Part shown: piece after piece, positions 1 to 7,570 of the stretch
How the letters are laid out: the number at the start of each line of letters is the position of its first letter
Numbering within the stretch: the first letter of the stretch is position 1
Origin: Brachybacterium sp. FME24
GTDB taxonomy: Bacteria > Actinomycetota > Actinomycetes > Actinomycetales > Dermabacteraceae
Assembly: GCF_014897705.1 (NCBI RefSeq)
Contig: NZ_JABUXV010000005.1
Span: 124,001 to 188,000 of the forward strand
Direction: 5' to 3'
Length of the DNA: 64,000 nucleotides
The notes under the pieces: generated by a model
Databases searched by the model: none
Seen by the model: the letters and a program-made list of their open reading frames with translations, nothing else
Told to the model about the DNA's origin: nothing
Translations under genes and position numbers: made by a program

Positions 1-1683
1 CTTCCCGAGAACGGCCCGATGGTCGACCGCCAGGCCTTCGTGCTGTTCGCGATCCTGGGCGACGGTCTGGTCGCCGCCGCCGTGCTGGGCGCAGCTCTGC
101 TGGTCCTGGTGATCGCGCTGGTCTGCGTACGCCTGGCACTGGTGACCGCCCTGGCACGGGAACGTCGTGAGATCGGTGTCCTGCGCGCCCTCGGTATCCG
201 CCGGGCGGATCTGCGCGGCGCATACCTGGCGCGCTATGGCGTGATGGCGCTGGCCGCGACGATCATCGGACTGGCGGGCGGTATCCCTCTGGGGTCCGCA
301 CTCGCCGCGGATCTCACCGCGTACTCGGGTCCGACCGGTGGAGCCGCGGTGCTGGTGGCTCCGGTGGCCGCGGCATGCGCGCTGCTGGTCGTCGTCCTGA
401 CCGGCGTCGCCCTGATGCTGCGCCGACTGCGCAGGATCGACCCTGTGGAGGTGCTGCGCGGCGACGGGGGAGAAGGGTCGGGCCACACGGGGCCGCGGCG
501 GGGAGGGAGCCCGTCCAGCCTTTTCCGGCTGCAAGACTCCTCCCTTCCGATCTCCCTCCTCCTGGGTTTGCGCACCCTCGTGCGGCGGCCCGGCTCGTCG
601 TTCATGCTGTTGGCGGTCTTCGCGCTGTGCACGGTGCTGGCTGCGGTCCCGGCCGGCGTGGCCGCCACGCTCAGCTCCCCGCGGATCGTGACAGCGATGG
701 GGATCGGACAGTTCGACGTGCGCATCGACGTACCGCTCGCCGGGGAGGTCGACACCGCCGTGCACGACCGTGCCGTCGCCGCCGTCGCGGAGGACTCCCG
801 CATCGAGGCGTATGCCGCACGCGTGAGCACGCGCCATCTGGTCGAGGTCGAGGGCAGTCCTCCGATCAGCCTCCCCATCGAGTCCGGCGACCACACGGCA
901 CTTCCCCTCGAGTACGCGGAGGGCCGGGCGCCCACGGCGGAGGACGAGATCGCCCTGAGCCTGGTCGCACTGGCCGAGACCGGTATGTCCCTGGGCGACA
1001 CACTGCCTGTGCAGACGACCACCGGGACCCGTCCGCTGCGCATCGTCGGTGCCTACCAGGACGTCACCCAGGGAGGGCTGACCGCCAAGGCGCAGCTGCC
1101 CACTGAGCAGGAGGAAGTGCAGTGGTCCGTCCTCACCGCGCGTCTCGTGCCAGGTGCCGATCGCGAGGCGCTGATCGCTGAGCTCGCTGCCGAGCTGCCG
1201 GAGACCACGGTGGGCGATGTCAGCAGGTATCAGGAACAGCTGCTGGGCGGGATGGCCACCGGCATGACGCGCGCAGCGGTGGCCACAGCCGCTGTCGCTG
1301 CGATGCTCGCCGGACTGATCTCGCTGCTGGTGACCCGCATGCTCCTGGCCGAGGATGCCCGCCAGCTCGCCACCCAGCGCGCCCTCGGCATGCCGCGGGG
1401 CCTGCGGCGCGGCCCGTACCTCGTGCGCATGCTCGCCGTGCTGCTGCTGGCCCTGCCGGTGGGTCTGCTCCTGGCTCAGGTGGTGGGACAAGGCGGCATG
1501 AACCTGATGATCGAGGCCATGACCGGAGGACTGGCCACCCTCGGTCAGGGCACCAGCAGGCTGACCCTGCACAGCGCACCGCTGATCATGGCCGTCGCCG
1601 TGCCGCTCCTGCTCGGGGTGGCCGTGACCGTCGCGACCAGCCTGGCCACCACCCGACACACCGCGAGAAGAGGCCCATCATGA
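1..1683 (+). CDS. ABC transporter permease, FtsX family (5' end outside window)
   Basis: Membrane subunit of a MacB/LolE-like ABC exporter. The reading frame is open from base 1, so the true start lies upstream; the ATG at 19 is internal. What remains is about 560 residues: the end of a first FtsX domain (hydrophobic stretches near residues 15-45, 85-105 and 120-140, with the typical cytoplasmic RERREIGVLRALG coupling motif), then a second unit with one helix near 200-220, an extracytoplasmic region of about 200 residues and three more helices near 420-545 with another ALGMPRG coupling motif. The stop overlaps the start of the ATPase gene (ATGA), so the two are translationally coupled. The substrate cannot be told from sequence; antimicrobial peptide or lipid export is typical of the family. 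Confidence 0.9.
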   Translation, partial: LPENGPMVDRQAFVLFAILGDGLVAAAVLGAALLVLVIALVCVRLALVTALARERREIGVLRALGIRRADLRGAYLARYGVMALAATIIGLAGGIPLGSALAADLTAYSGPTGGAAVLVAPVAAACALLVVVLTGVALMLRRLRRIDPVEVLRGDGGEGSGHTGPRRGGSPSSLFRLQDSSLPISLLLGLRTLVRRPGSSFMLLAVFALCTVLAAVPAGVAATLSSPRIVTAMGIGQFDVRIDVPLAGEVDTAVHDRAVAAVAEDSRIEAYAARVSTRHLVEVEGSPPISLPIESGDHTALPLEYAEGRAPTAEDEIALSLVALAETGMSLGDTLPVQTTTGTRPLRIVGAYQDVTQGGLTAKAQLPTEQEEVQWSVLTARLVPGADREALIAELAAELPETTVGDVSRYQEQLLGGMATGMTRAAVATAAVAAMLAGLISLLVTRMLLAEDARQLATQRALGMPRGLRRGPYLVRMLAVLLLALPVGLLLAQVVGQGGMNLMIEAMTGGLATLGQGTSRLTLHSAPLIMAVAVPLLLGVAVTVATSLATTRHTARRGPS

Positions 1684-2357
1684 GCGCAGTCGTCCTGCAA
1701 GCCCGAGGGATCAGCCAGCACATCGGTACCACCGCGCTGCTCCAGGAGATCGATCTGAAGGTCGAGGCGGGGGAGATGGTCGCTGTCAGAGGCCCCTCCG
1801 GCAGCGGCAAGTCGACGCTGCTGCAGACCCTCAGCGGCATGTCGCGCCCCACCGCCGGCAGCATCGAGCTCGGGGGAGAGGAGCTCACCGTGCTGACCCA
1901 GGAGCAGCTCGCCGCACGCCGCCTGAGTGCGATCGGTTTCGTGTTCCAACAGGCAGAACTGCTGCGCGACCTCACGATGCTGGAGAACGTGGTGCTTCCC
2001 GGGAGGCTGGCCCGGCGCGTTCCCCGCGCCCAGATCGCGGCACGAGCTCGTGCGCTGCTGGAGCAGATGGACGTCGCCGGCCTCGCGGATCGTTTCCCGG
2101 GGGAGGTCTCGGGAGGCCAGGCGCAACGGGTGGGCATCTGCCGAGCCCTGATCAACGATCCCGAGATCGTGATCGCCGACGAACCCACCGGAGCCCTGGA
2201 CTCCCGTGCTGCCCACGAGGTGCTGACGCTGCTGCAGAGCATCGCTGCCGAGGGCACCGCAGTGATCATGGTGACCCACGATCCGCGCATGGCAGCCGGC
2301 GCAGACCGCGTCATCGACCTGTTCGACGGGAGAATCGCCCCGCCGGTCGCCGCCTGA
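1680..2357 (+). CDS. ABC transporter ATP-binding protein (MacB/LolD type)
   Basis: ATPase partner of the FtsX permease immediately upstream, with a 4-bp overlap. The 225 residues contain Walker A GPSGSGKST (about residues 39-47), a Q-loop in VFQQAEL, the signature VSGGQAQR, Walker B VIADEPTGALDS and the H-loop VTHD. The EPTGALDS form is usual for the LolD/MacB/FtsE subfamily, which energises mechanotransmission-type exporters. No third (periplasmic-adaptor-like) gene follows. Function as an exporter ATPase is secure; the cargo is unknown. Confidence 0.93.
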   Translation: MSAVVLQARGISQHIGTTALLQEIDLKVEAGEMVAVRGPSGSGKSTLLQTLSGMSRPTAGSIELGGEELTVLTQEQLAARRLSAIGFVFQQAELLRDLTMLENVVLPGRLARRVPRAQIAARARALLEQMDVAGLADRFPGEVSGGQAQRVGICRALINDPEIVIADEPTGALDSRAAHEVLTLLQSIAAEGTAVIMVTHDPRMAAGADRVIDLFDGRIAPPVAA

Positions 2358-2394
2358 CCGGCACGGCCTGAACCGACCACCGCGATAGCCGCGA

Positions 2395-2400
2395 TAGGTT
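2395..2400 (+). promoter_or_regulatory. -10 box of leaderless gene 2407
   Basis: TAGGTT lies exactly 6 nt before the ATG at 2407, so transcription would begin at or within a base of the start codon. No ribosome binding site is present between them. Same arrangement as eleven other genes in the window. Confidence 0.6.
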
Positions 2401-2406
2401 GGCGCC

Positions 2407-2976
2407 ATGGCGATGATCTACCAGGCAGAGCTCAGCCCGTCCAAGTCCGAGATCCTGCGCAGCTTCCTCGAGGCGCGCTCGTGGGGCGAGGCGGGGGAGC
2501 TGACCGTGCTCGGCGCCTACCGTTTCGATGATCCCGAGGGCGAGGTCGGCATCGAATGCCATCTGGTGCGCGTCGGTGAGACGATCTTCCATCTTCCGCT
2601 GACCTATCACTCCGCCGCGCTCGTCGACGCCGGCGAGCACTTCATCGGCACGATGCAGCATTCGGTGCTCGGGGAGCGCTTCGTCTACGACGGGCTCGGC
2701 GACGAGGTGGCACTGGACTGCTTCCGGCGTGCCATCTGCGGCGAGCAGGAGCAGGCCGAGCTCGAGATCTACTCGGCGGGCGGCGACCGGGTCGACACCC
2801 GGCCGCAGAGTGTGACGCTGAGCCTCGAGGTCGACGAGGGCGCAGATCTGCCGACCGCCGATGAGCTGCTCGACGGTGAGCCGTTCACCGTGGCCCGCAC
2901 GGTCGGCGGCCTGGACGGCACGGTGCGACTGCTCGCCACGTGGGCCGACGGCCACGGCGTCATCGCCGCGTACTGA
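2407..2976 (+). CDS. Maltokinase N-terminal cap-like domain protein
   Basis: A 189-residue soluble protein resembling the N-terminal cap domain of actinobacterial maltokinases (Mak_N_cap / CG0192-related), here free-standing without a kinase domain. Visible cap-like signatures are MAMIYQAELSPSK at the N terminus, a GAYRFDDPEGEVGIE strand pair, a PLTYHSA motif near residue 61 and a conserved LGERFVYDGLGDEVA segment near 87. In trehalose/glycogen pathways Mak phosphorylates maltose; this stand-alone protein has no kinase motif, so no enzymatic role is claimed. Start ATG is supported by a TAGGTT -10 box 6 nt upstream (leaderless). Family assignment is from recall of the motif pattern. Confidence 0.7.
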   Translation: MAMIYQAELSPSKSEILRSFLEARSWGEAGELTVLGAYRFDDPEGEVGIECHLVRVGETIFHLPLTYHSAALVDAGEHFIGTMQHSVLGERFVYDGLGDEVALDCFRRAICGEQEQAELEIYSAGGDRVDTRPQSVTLSLEVDEGADLPTADELLDGEPFTVARTVGGLDGTVRLLATWADGHGVIAAY

Positions 2977-3024
2977 CCTCAGGGGAGCGCTCGCAGAGCC
3001 GCTTCCTGGCGTCGCTCCACTTCT

Positions 3025-3052
3025 ACTTTACATAACGTACATTATCGGCGTG
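3025..3052. other. dif: Candidate dif site (XerC/XerD chromosome dimer resolution)
   Basis: A 28-bp site in an unusually AT-rich 30-bp stretch. Plus strand reads XerD-type half ACTTTACATAA, 6-bp centre CGTACA, XerC-type half TTATCGGCGTG. On the minus strand this is CACGCCGATAA / TGTACG / TTATGTAAAGT, which has the 11-6-11 architecture of dif, the near-invariant TTATGT of the XerD half and the CCGATAAT expected for actinobacterial XerC halves. Against the actinobacterial dif consensus as I remember it, about 24 of 28 positions agree. It lies between two genes. If correct, it marks the replication terminus and the place where FtsK-activated XerCD resolves dimers. Confidence 0.72.
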
Positions 3053-3109
3053 ACGCCATAAGGGGTGAGAGAGGCCGACGAAGCACCGAAACTCGCCGTG
3101 GCGCCGCTG

Positions 3110-3115
3110 TACGGT
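3110..3115 (+). promoter_or_regulatory. -10 box of leaderless gene 3122
   Basis: TACGGT ends 6 nt before the ATG at 3122. It favours that ATG over the GTG at 3065, which lies upstream of this promoter. Confidence 0.5.
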
Positions 3116-3121
3116 CGTCGC

Positions 3122-3949
3122 ATGTCACCGGCGCGAAATCTCGAAGCGACGTGTGTTCGCGCTGCGCTGGCACTCGCGGTGACTCTCGCCGCCACAGGAG
3201 CTGTCGCGGCAGCATCCGGGCGGCAGCAATTCGCTCTGGTGATCGGTCTGTTCGAGCTCGATGTCGTGTGGATCGCCGTTCTTGGCGTCAGCGCGCATTT
3301 GTACCGTCACAACGTGCGCATCGTGGCCGGATGGCGGGACATCGCTCGGGCGGTGACCCCGGAGCCGGTTCGTCGAGTGATTCTCACGGAGGTGAGAGCT
3401 CTGGTGTCGCTTGGCCGGGTCGCCCTGCGTCGCCCTCCACAGGTCCCCCATCACGCCACGCCTGTCCGCTCGCGCCATGGAACGGTGGCGATCCCTGTGG
3501 CCTTCGGGGTCCTCACCCTGGTCGAAGTGACAGCTCTGCACGTGGTGCTCCCCTGGCCCGAGCTCTCTGCTGCGCTGACGCTGCTGAGCATCTACGCTCT
3601 GCTCCTCCTGCTCGGCGTGGTCGCGTCCCGCTGGGACCATCCGCACTACGTCACAGCTGCGTCGCTCGTCCTGCGCAACGGCTCCCACGTCGTGGCGGAC
3701 CTGCCCTGGGATGCCATTAGCACCGTCGCGATCGTGCGCGACGGATCCGTCACCGCTCCAGCAATCGATACGAGTGTTGCCCGCCTCGCCACGTTGGACG
3801 GCTGCTCCCTCGCCGTCGAACTCTCTCAGCCCTGTCCCGTGGCGTTGACCTCCGGTCGGCGCGCGCGAGTGCAGACGGTGCATGAGATCCGGTTCGCCGC
3901 CGATGACGCGCAGGGTGTGCTCGAACTCCTCGAGTCCCGCCGCGGGTGA
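3122..3949 (+). CDS. Hypothetical four-helix membrane protein
   Basis: Not recognised. The 275-residue product has an N-terminal pair of hydrophobic helices (about residues 11-30 and 40-57), a cytoplasmic linker rich in Arg and Pro, a second pair (about 125-145 and 150-170), and a soluble C-terminal part of about 100 residues that looks like a small beta-domain, ending in VLELLESRRG. The topology (helix pairs followed by a beta-rich tail) is reminiscent of bacterial PH-like membrane proteins, but no diagnostic motif is visible. An in-frame GTG at 3065 would add 19 residues; the ATG at 3122 is preferred because of the -10 box 6 nt before it. It sits next to the candidate dif site. Confidence 0.65.
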   Translation: MSPARNLEATCVRAALALAVTLAATGAVAAASGRQQFALVIGLFELDVVWIAVLGVSAHLYRHNVRIVAGWRDIARAVTPEPVRRVILTEVRALVSLGRVALRRPPQVPHHATPVRSRHGTVAIPVAFGVLTLVEVTALHVVLPWPELSAALTLLSIYALLLLLGVVASRWDHPHYVTAASLVLRNGSHVVADLPWDAISTVAIVRDGSVTAPAIDTSVARLATLDGCSLAVELSQPCPVALTSGRRARVQTVHEIRFAADDAQGVLELLESRRG

Positions 3950-3960
3950 TTCTGAGCCTG

Positions 3961-4265
3961 CGCTCAGGCCGCCGCGGTGTGCGGATTCTCGGCGCTGCTC
4001 CCCCGCCCGGCGGCGATGAAGAAGGAGCCGGAGATCAGGCAGCCCACCACCATGGCGATCGCCATCGGCAACGAGGAATGGGTTCCCGCAATGCCGACCA
4101 GCGGCGCTGCGATCGAGGCGGAGAACGAGAAGCCCAGACCCAGCATCGCTGAGCCCGTGCCAGCGAACTCGCGCGCCTGACTGGAGGCCATGGCGCCGCC
4201 GTTGCCGAAGATCATGATGCCCTGGGGTGCGACGGTGAAGAAGAACGCCGGCAGCACAATCCACG
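3961..4265 (-). repeat. Direct repeat copy 1 (3' end of MFS efflux gene)
   Basis: About 305 bp roughly 90% identical by eye to 6109-6410, in the same orientation. Both copies begin with cgctcaggccgc just beyond the stop codon and stop matching after atccacg. Copy 1 has one extra codon (Ile-Met-Ile-Phe where copy 2 has Leu-Ile-Phe). The segment between the copies (4266-6108) carries the HIT and phosphotransferase genes. Confidence 0.9.
3964..4265 (-). pseudogene. Truncated MFS (Bcr/CflA-type) drug transporter, C-terminal fragment
   Basis: The frame encodes about the last 100 residues of a drug transporter almost identical to the C terminus of the intact protein encoded at 6112-7503, including VAPQG, the GTGSAMLGLGFSFSAS helix and the C-terminal NPHTAAA. 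Upstream of 4265 the similarity ends abruptly and the reading frame runs into unrelated sequence, so twelve-helix function is impossible. Most differences from the intact copy are third-position changes (for example gcg/gct), which argues for divergence of a second once-functional gene or an old duplication, not a very recent copy. Confidence 0.85.
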
Positions 4266-4281
4266 TCCACGATCAACCGAC

Positions 4282-4318
4282 ACGCAATGGGCTCCACCAG
4301 TGTGTATACCCATTGCGT
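4282..4318. repeat. 10-bp perfect inverted repeat at the truncation boundary
   Basis: Arms ACGCAATGGG (4282-4291) and CCCATTGCGT (4309-4318) are exact complements around a 17-nt spacer. It starts 17 bp beyond the point where the MFS fragment loses similarity. No T-run follows, so it is not a typical terminator; an operator or the end of a lost mobile element are alternatives. Confidence 0.7.
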
Positions 4319-4528
4319 CGTCTCAAGGTGCGGTGCTAGTTGAGTTTCTGAGGTACGAGAGATTGGGGTGCCTATGCCTCAAGCGCAGCTCAAGACTCGA
4401 AGGAAAGGCAAGGATCCAGGTTACGCTGCGACCCCCTTTAAGGGGTCTCTAAGGCCTGGCGACGCACACCGGTCCGGCGAAGCAGGTCCACATCTCCCGG
4501 GCGATGAGTGACTGCCGGTTTCAGCGCG
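4319..4528. other. Intergenic stretch with no supported gene
   Basis: About 210 bp of noticeably lower GC than the surroundings. It contains a weak 45-codon frame (4375-4512) without a ribosome binding site or recognisable product, and one short hairpin at 4430-4447. Nothing else is seen. Confidence 0.5.
4430..4447 (-). terminator. Possible hairpin terminator after the HIT gene
   Basis: GACCCC and GGGGTC arms (6 bp) around a CTTTAA loop, lying about 80 bp past the stop of the minus-strand HIT gene. Short and without a clear U-tract. Confidence 0.35.
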
Positions 4529-5023
4529 TCACTGCCCGTCCGCGTAGGCGCCGTCCGAGGCGGTTCTGAGCGCGTGAGTGATGGCCTGCCGCAGGGAGTC
4601 GTGTCGACCGTCAGTTTGATGTTGTGGGTCGGTGCGATCTGGATAGCACCAAACCGGGTCGCCCTTGTACTCGTCTGGTTCCCATTTGTAGCGGGCGTGT
4701 ACGTGGCCATGCAGCTGTGGCCAACTATTCCCGAGGACTTCGTAGTTGACGCGGCTGAATGCGGAGTCATGTGCTTCGCATGCGATGCGTACCGATTGAC
4801 CCAGTAACGCCAAGTCTCGGAGGAAGTCCATTCGCTCTGGGTCGGAGAGGTCATCGAGATGCTCGACGCGGTTTCGGTAAAGCAAGACGCAGTAGCCGGG
4901 TAGCTTTTGACTGTCACCAAACACAGCGAAGCCAGTCCGCAGTTCGGCGAGTAGGTTCGTTGCTTGGCCCCGTGCGGTTGCATCAAGGCGGCGGTACAGC
5001 TCACGGTTCCGCTCGTCATCCAT
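4529..5023 (-). CDS. HIT-family protein
   Basis: A 164-residue histidine-triad protein. The LHGHVHAR segment gives the H-x-H-x-H pattern of the catalytic triad, preceded by a helix and the VNYEVLGNSWPQ strand typical of the HIT fold. The N-terminal half has GYCVLLYRNRVEHLDDLSD, like the P-x-x-VL strand of nucleotide-binding HIT proteins, which usually hydrolyse nucleotide phosphoramidates or dinucleoside polyphosphates. Start at 5023 is chosen because TAACGT lies 7 nt upstream (leaderless); a longer frame to 5113 has no support. GC is lower than in flanking core genes, and it lies between the two copies of the MFS repeat, so horizontal acquisition with the neighbouring phosphotransferase is plausible. 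Confidence 0.8.
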   Translation of the reverse strand: MDDERNRELYRRLDATARGQATNLLAELRTGFAVFGDSQKLPGYCVLLYRNRVEHLDDLSDPERMDFLRDLALLGQSVRIACEAHDSAFSRVNYEVLGNSWPQLHGHVHARYKWEPDEYKGDPVWCYPDRTDPQHQTDGRHDSLRQAITHALRTASDGAYADGQ

Positions 5024-5030
5024 CTGCGAG

Positions 5031-5036
5031 ACGTTA
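5031..5036 (-). promoter_or_regulatory. -10 box of leaderless HIT gene
   Basis: On the minus strand TAACGT is followed by 7 nt and then the ATG at 5023. Confidence 0.5.
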
Positions 5037-5146
5037 CAGGCGCACCAACGGTGATGATGGCATTTTAGGGTCAGTTCACCACAAGCGGAGCGCCGCGTCA
5101 TGGCCCGACACACTTTTCAGGATCTTGCTGCGTTGCCTTAATTACG

Positions 5147-6079
5147 CTAAGAGTTCGCCGGATCGAGGACGGCGGATCTCACCTCCGGTCGCCGGAGCAT
5201 CTGCGCACACCAGGCGAAGTGTCCGTCCGCGCCGTCGGGGCTGTAGACGGCATGGGTGATCAGGGCGTACGCCGCGCGATACAGGTTGTACCGCTCCAGA
5301 TCGTGTCCGAATCGCGTCAGGAACGCCTGTGTCAGCAGATCCTCGGATCGGCGCGCCCGCGGCCCGTACATGTCGAACACGCTGGCCGCGATCGCCGCAT
5401 CGAACTGCGGATCCCCGAGGGTCGTCATGAACCCGAAGTCGAGGACTCCCGAGACCTCTGCGTCACGGACCTGGACGTTCGCCGGGATCAGATCGCCATG
5501 GATGAGGCTCGAGGGCACCTCGCGCAGGGCCCGCAACCGTGCGAGGACGGCGGACACCAGGGCGTCGATGTCCTCGACCTCCCGTCGCAGCAGCTCGGGT
5601 CGGACCTGAAAGCGCCTGTGTGCCAACTCCGCCAGGGAGACCGCGAACGGCTTCGCCGGGTCGAACGGCCGGTCACCGGGCAGTATCGGTAGGGAGGCCA
5701 GGTCCGGTGACACTGTCGCGCTGGCAAGAACGTCCAGAGCGTCGCCCAGGAGGCGCACGTCCTCGGAGTCTACGAGGGGCGGAGCAGGAATGCCATCGGA
5801 GCGCAACGGCTCCCCCGGTACCCGGCATTCGATCGTGATGAGCAGGTCGCCGTCCTCCAGGAGTTCGAGGACCTGCGGGACGCCGACAGCAAGGGAGGCC
5901 GCACCCAGCGCTGTCCCGAAGCGGCGCAGGGCGTGGACGTCCGAGCGCGACCTCCCGTGCCACACCTTGGCGACCGCTTTCGTCGACAGGCCGAGAACCG
6001 TGCCCTCCATCCCGGACCCGAGAACGGCTCCCGGTTCCCAGCCGTGCTGCCGCAGCAGGTCTCGCGCTCGATCGTTCAT
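5147..6079 (-). CDS. Aminoglycoside phosphotransferase-family kinase
   Basis: A 310-residue protein of the APH/ChoK kinase superfamily. A glycine-rich GSGMEGTVLGLS loop and KVWHGR lysine strand form the N-lobe (residues 20-50); the catalytic loop reads SLIHGDLIPANV (HGD-x-x-x-x-N, about residue 205) and the metal-binding motif is DFGFMTTLGDP. Such kinases phosphorylate aminoglycosides, macrolides, homoserine, choline or other small metabolites; the substrate here cannot be assigned. The ATG at 6079 is preferred because TATTGT lies 7 nt before it; an in-frame ATG at 6100 is an alternative. It sits head-to-tail between the truncated and intact MFS copies, so it may have arrived with them. Confidence 0.85.
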   Translation of the reverse strand: MNDRARDLLRQHGWEPGAVLGSGMEGTVLGLSTKAVAKVWHGRSRSDVHALRRFGTALGAASLAVGVPQVLELLEDGDLLITIECRVPGEPLRSDGIPAPPLVDSEDVRLLGDALDVLASATVSPDLASLPILPGDRPFDPAKPFAVSLAELAHRRFQVRPELLRREVEDIDALVSAVLARLRALREVPSSLIHGDLIPANVQVRDAEVSGVLDFGFMTTLGDPQFDAAIAASVFDMYGPRARRSEDLLTQAFLTRFGHDLERYNLYRAAYALITHAVYSPDGADGHFAWCAQMLRRPEVRSAVLDPANS

Positions 6080-6086
6080 GGCGACC

Positions 6087-6092
6087 ACAATA
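6087..6092 (-). promoter_or_regulatory. -10 box of leaderless phosphotransferase gene
   Basis: TATTGT on the minus strand, 7 nt before the ATG at 6079. It lies only about 20 bp beyond the stop of the upstream MFS gene, giving the kinase its own promoter. Confidence 0.45.
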
Positions 6093-6108
6093 TCGACCAT
6101 CGCGGGCG

Positions 6109-6410
6109 CGCTCAGGCCGCTGCGGTGTGCGGGTTGTCGGCACCGCTCCCCCGCCCGGCGGCGATGAAGAAGGAGCCCGAGATCAGACAGCCCACCACCA
6201 TCGTGATCGCCATGGGCAGCGAGGAATGGGTTCCCGCGATGCCCACCAGTGGCGCCGCGATGGAGGCGGAGAACGAGAAGCCCAGGCCGAGCATCGCCGA
6301 GCCGGTGCCCGCGAACTCGCGCGCCTGGCTGGAGGCCAAGGCGCCGCCGTTGCCGAAGATCAAGCCCTGCGGGGCCACCGTGAAGAAGAACGCCGGCAGC
6401 ACGATCCACG
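6109..6410 (-). repeat. Direct repeat copy 2 (inside intact MFS gene)
   Basis: Counterpart of 3961-4265, covering the last roughly 100 codons and the stop of the intact efflux gene. Three nucleotides shorter than copy 1 (one codon). Confidence 0.9.
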
Positions 6411-7503
6411 CGGGCGTGTCCAGGAACAGGCTGCCGATCAGGAGGGCGAAGCTCGCCGAGGTCACCACGATCAGCCCCACTCGGATCAGCCTGCGGGGGT
6501 GGATGGTGCGGGTCAGGCGGGCCGAGAGCAGCGACAGCGCCATCATGCCGCAGGAGTTGATCGCGAAGCTCACCGAGTACTCGGTGGAGGTGAAGCCGAG
6601 CATCTCCTGCACGACGAACGACGACGCGGAGACGTACGCCATCAACGCGAAGGCCGAGAACGCGTTGACCAGCATGTACGCCACGAAGATGCGTCGGCGC
6701 AACAAGGTGCGGCAGTTGCGCAGGAAGGTGCGGAACCCTCCGGCGTGCCGCCTCGAGACCGGGAGCGACTCGGGGATCAGGAAGAGCACGCCGATCAGCG
6801 AGATCAGCGACATCGCGGCGATCACCAGGAAGATCTCGCGCCACTGCCCGAAGACCAGGATGATGCCGCCCAGCAGCGGGGCCACGATCGGGGCGACGCC
6901 GCCGACGCCCTGCATGATGTTCATGATCCGAAACAGCTCGGGGCCATCGGTCATGTCGATCAGCACGGCGCGCCCCAGCACCATTCCGAAGCCGCCGCCG
7001 ATGCCCTGGATGATGCGCAGCACCAGCAGGAATTGCACGTTCGGGGCGAGGGCGCAGCCCACGGAGGCGAGCAGGCACAGGACGATGCCGACGATCAGCG
7101 GTGCTCGCCTCCCCATTCGGTCGGACAGCGGCCCGGCCACGATCTGACCGCTCGCGGTGCCCAGGAAGAAGGCGGTGATCGTCAGCTGCATGCTCGAGGC
7201 GGTCGTCGCGAGGTCCGAGGCGACCTCCGGGAAGGCCGGGATGTACATGTCGGTCGCAAGCGGACCGATGGAACTCAGGGTGGTGAGCACCACGATCACC
7301 ATGGCTGTGACCTTGCCGCGGGTGCGGCGCAGCTCGTCCTCGCTGGGAAGGTGCGCGGTGTCGTGGTCCGCGGGGTCCTCCATCACCGGGATGGCACCGG
7401 TGATCGTGGGAATGGAGCCGGTCTGCGTGGGGACGGAACCGGTGGAGGTCAGGGGTTCGTCGCGAGCGTCCTCGCGTCGGGGATCGGGAGCGGCGTGAGC
7501 CAC
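6112..7503 (-). CDS. MFS multidrug transporter, Bcr/CflA family
   Basis: A 463-residue, 12-helix inner-membrane drug:proton antiporter. After a hydrophilic N-terminal tail (residues 1-58, with imperfect Thr/Gly/Ile/Pro repeats such as TGSVPTQTGSIPTITGAIPV) come the Bcr/CflA hallmarks: ATDMYIPAFPEVASDL in helix 1, GQIVAGPLSDRMGRRAPL (MFS motif A, about residue 118), a GGFGMVLGRAVLIDM motif and the VGGVAPIVAPLLGG antiporter motif in helix 5. Start is GTG at 7503 with AAAGGA a few nt upstream. Typical clients are bicyclomycin, sulfonamides or chloramphenicol, but that is family knowledge only. A fragment of a near-identical paralogue lies at 3964-4265. Confidence 0.92.
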   Translation of the reverse strand: MAHAAPDPRREDARDEPLTSTGSVPTQTGSIPTITGAIPVMEDPADHDTAHLPSEDELRRTRGKVTAMVIVVLTTLSSIGPLATDMYIPAFPEVASDLATTASSMQLTITAFFLGTASGQIVAGPLSDRMGRRAPLIVGIVLCLLASVGCALAPNVQFLLVLRIIQGIGGGFGMVLGRAVLIDMTDGPELFRIMNIMQGVGGVAPIVAPLLGGIILVFGQWREIFLVIAAMSLISLIGVLFLIPESLPVSRRHAGGFRTFLRNCRTLLRRRIFVAYMLVNAFSAFALMAYVSASSFVVQEMLGFTSTEYSVSFAINSCGMMALSLLSARLTRTIHPRRLIRVGLIVVTSASFALLIGSLFLDTPAWIVLPAFFFTVAPQGLIFGNGGALASSQAREFAGTGSAMLGLGFSFSASIAAPLVGIAGTHSSLPMAITMVVGCLISGSFFIAAGRGSGADNPHTAAA

Positions 7504-7570
7504 GGAGGTCCTTTCGGGCGGGCACGGATCGATTCGAGCCGATCAGGGACCGCCCGGGTTCGATCAGAAC

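Noticed and set aside
3065..3121. GTG start giving a longer form of the 3122 gene
   Set aside because: It would lie upstream of the -10 box that sits 6 nt before the ATG, and its AAGGGG overlaps the GTG itself.
4375..4512. 45-codon ORF in the low-GC gap (MPQAQLKTRR...)
   Set aside because: No ribosome binding site, no recognisable motif; length is within chance.
3961..6410. Composite transposon or intact insertion sequence around the HIT and kinase genes
   Set aside because: The flanking repeats are gene fragments, not IS elements; no transposase or integrase frame was found between or beside them.
6102..7525. Frame continuous with the phosphotransferase through the MFS gene (792 codons in all)
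   Set aside because: The upstream part is an out-of-frame shadow of the MFS gene; the real kinase begins near 6079 with its own -10 box.
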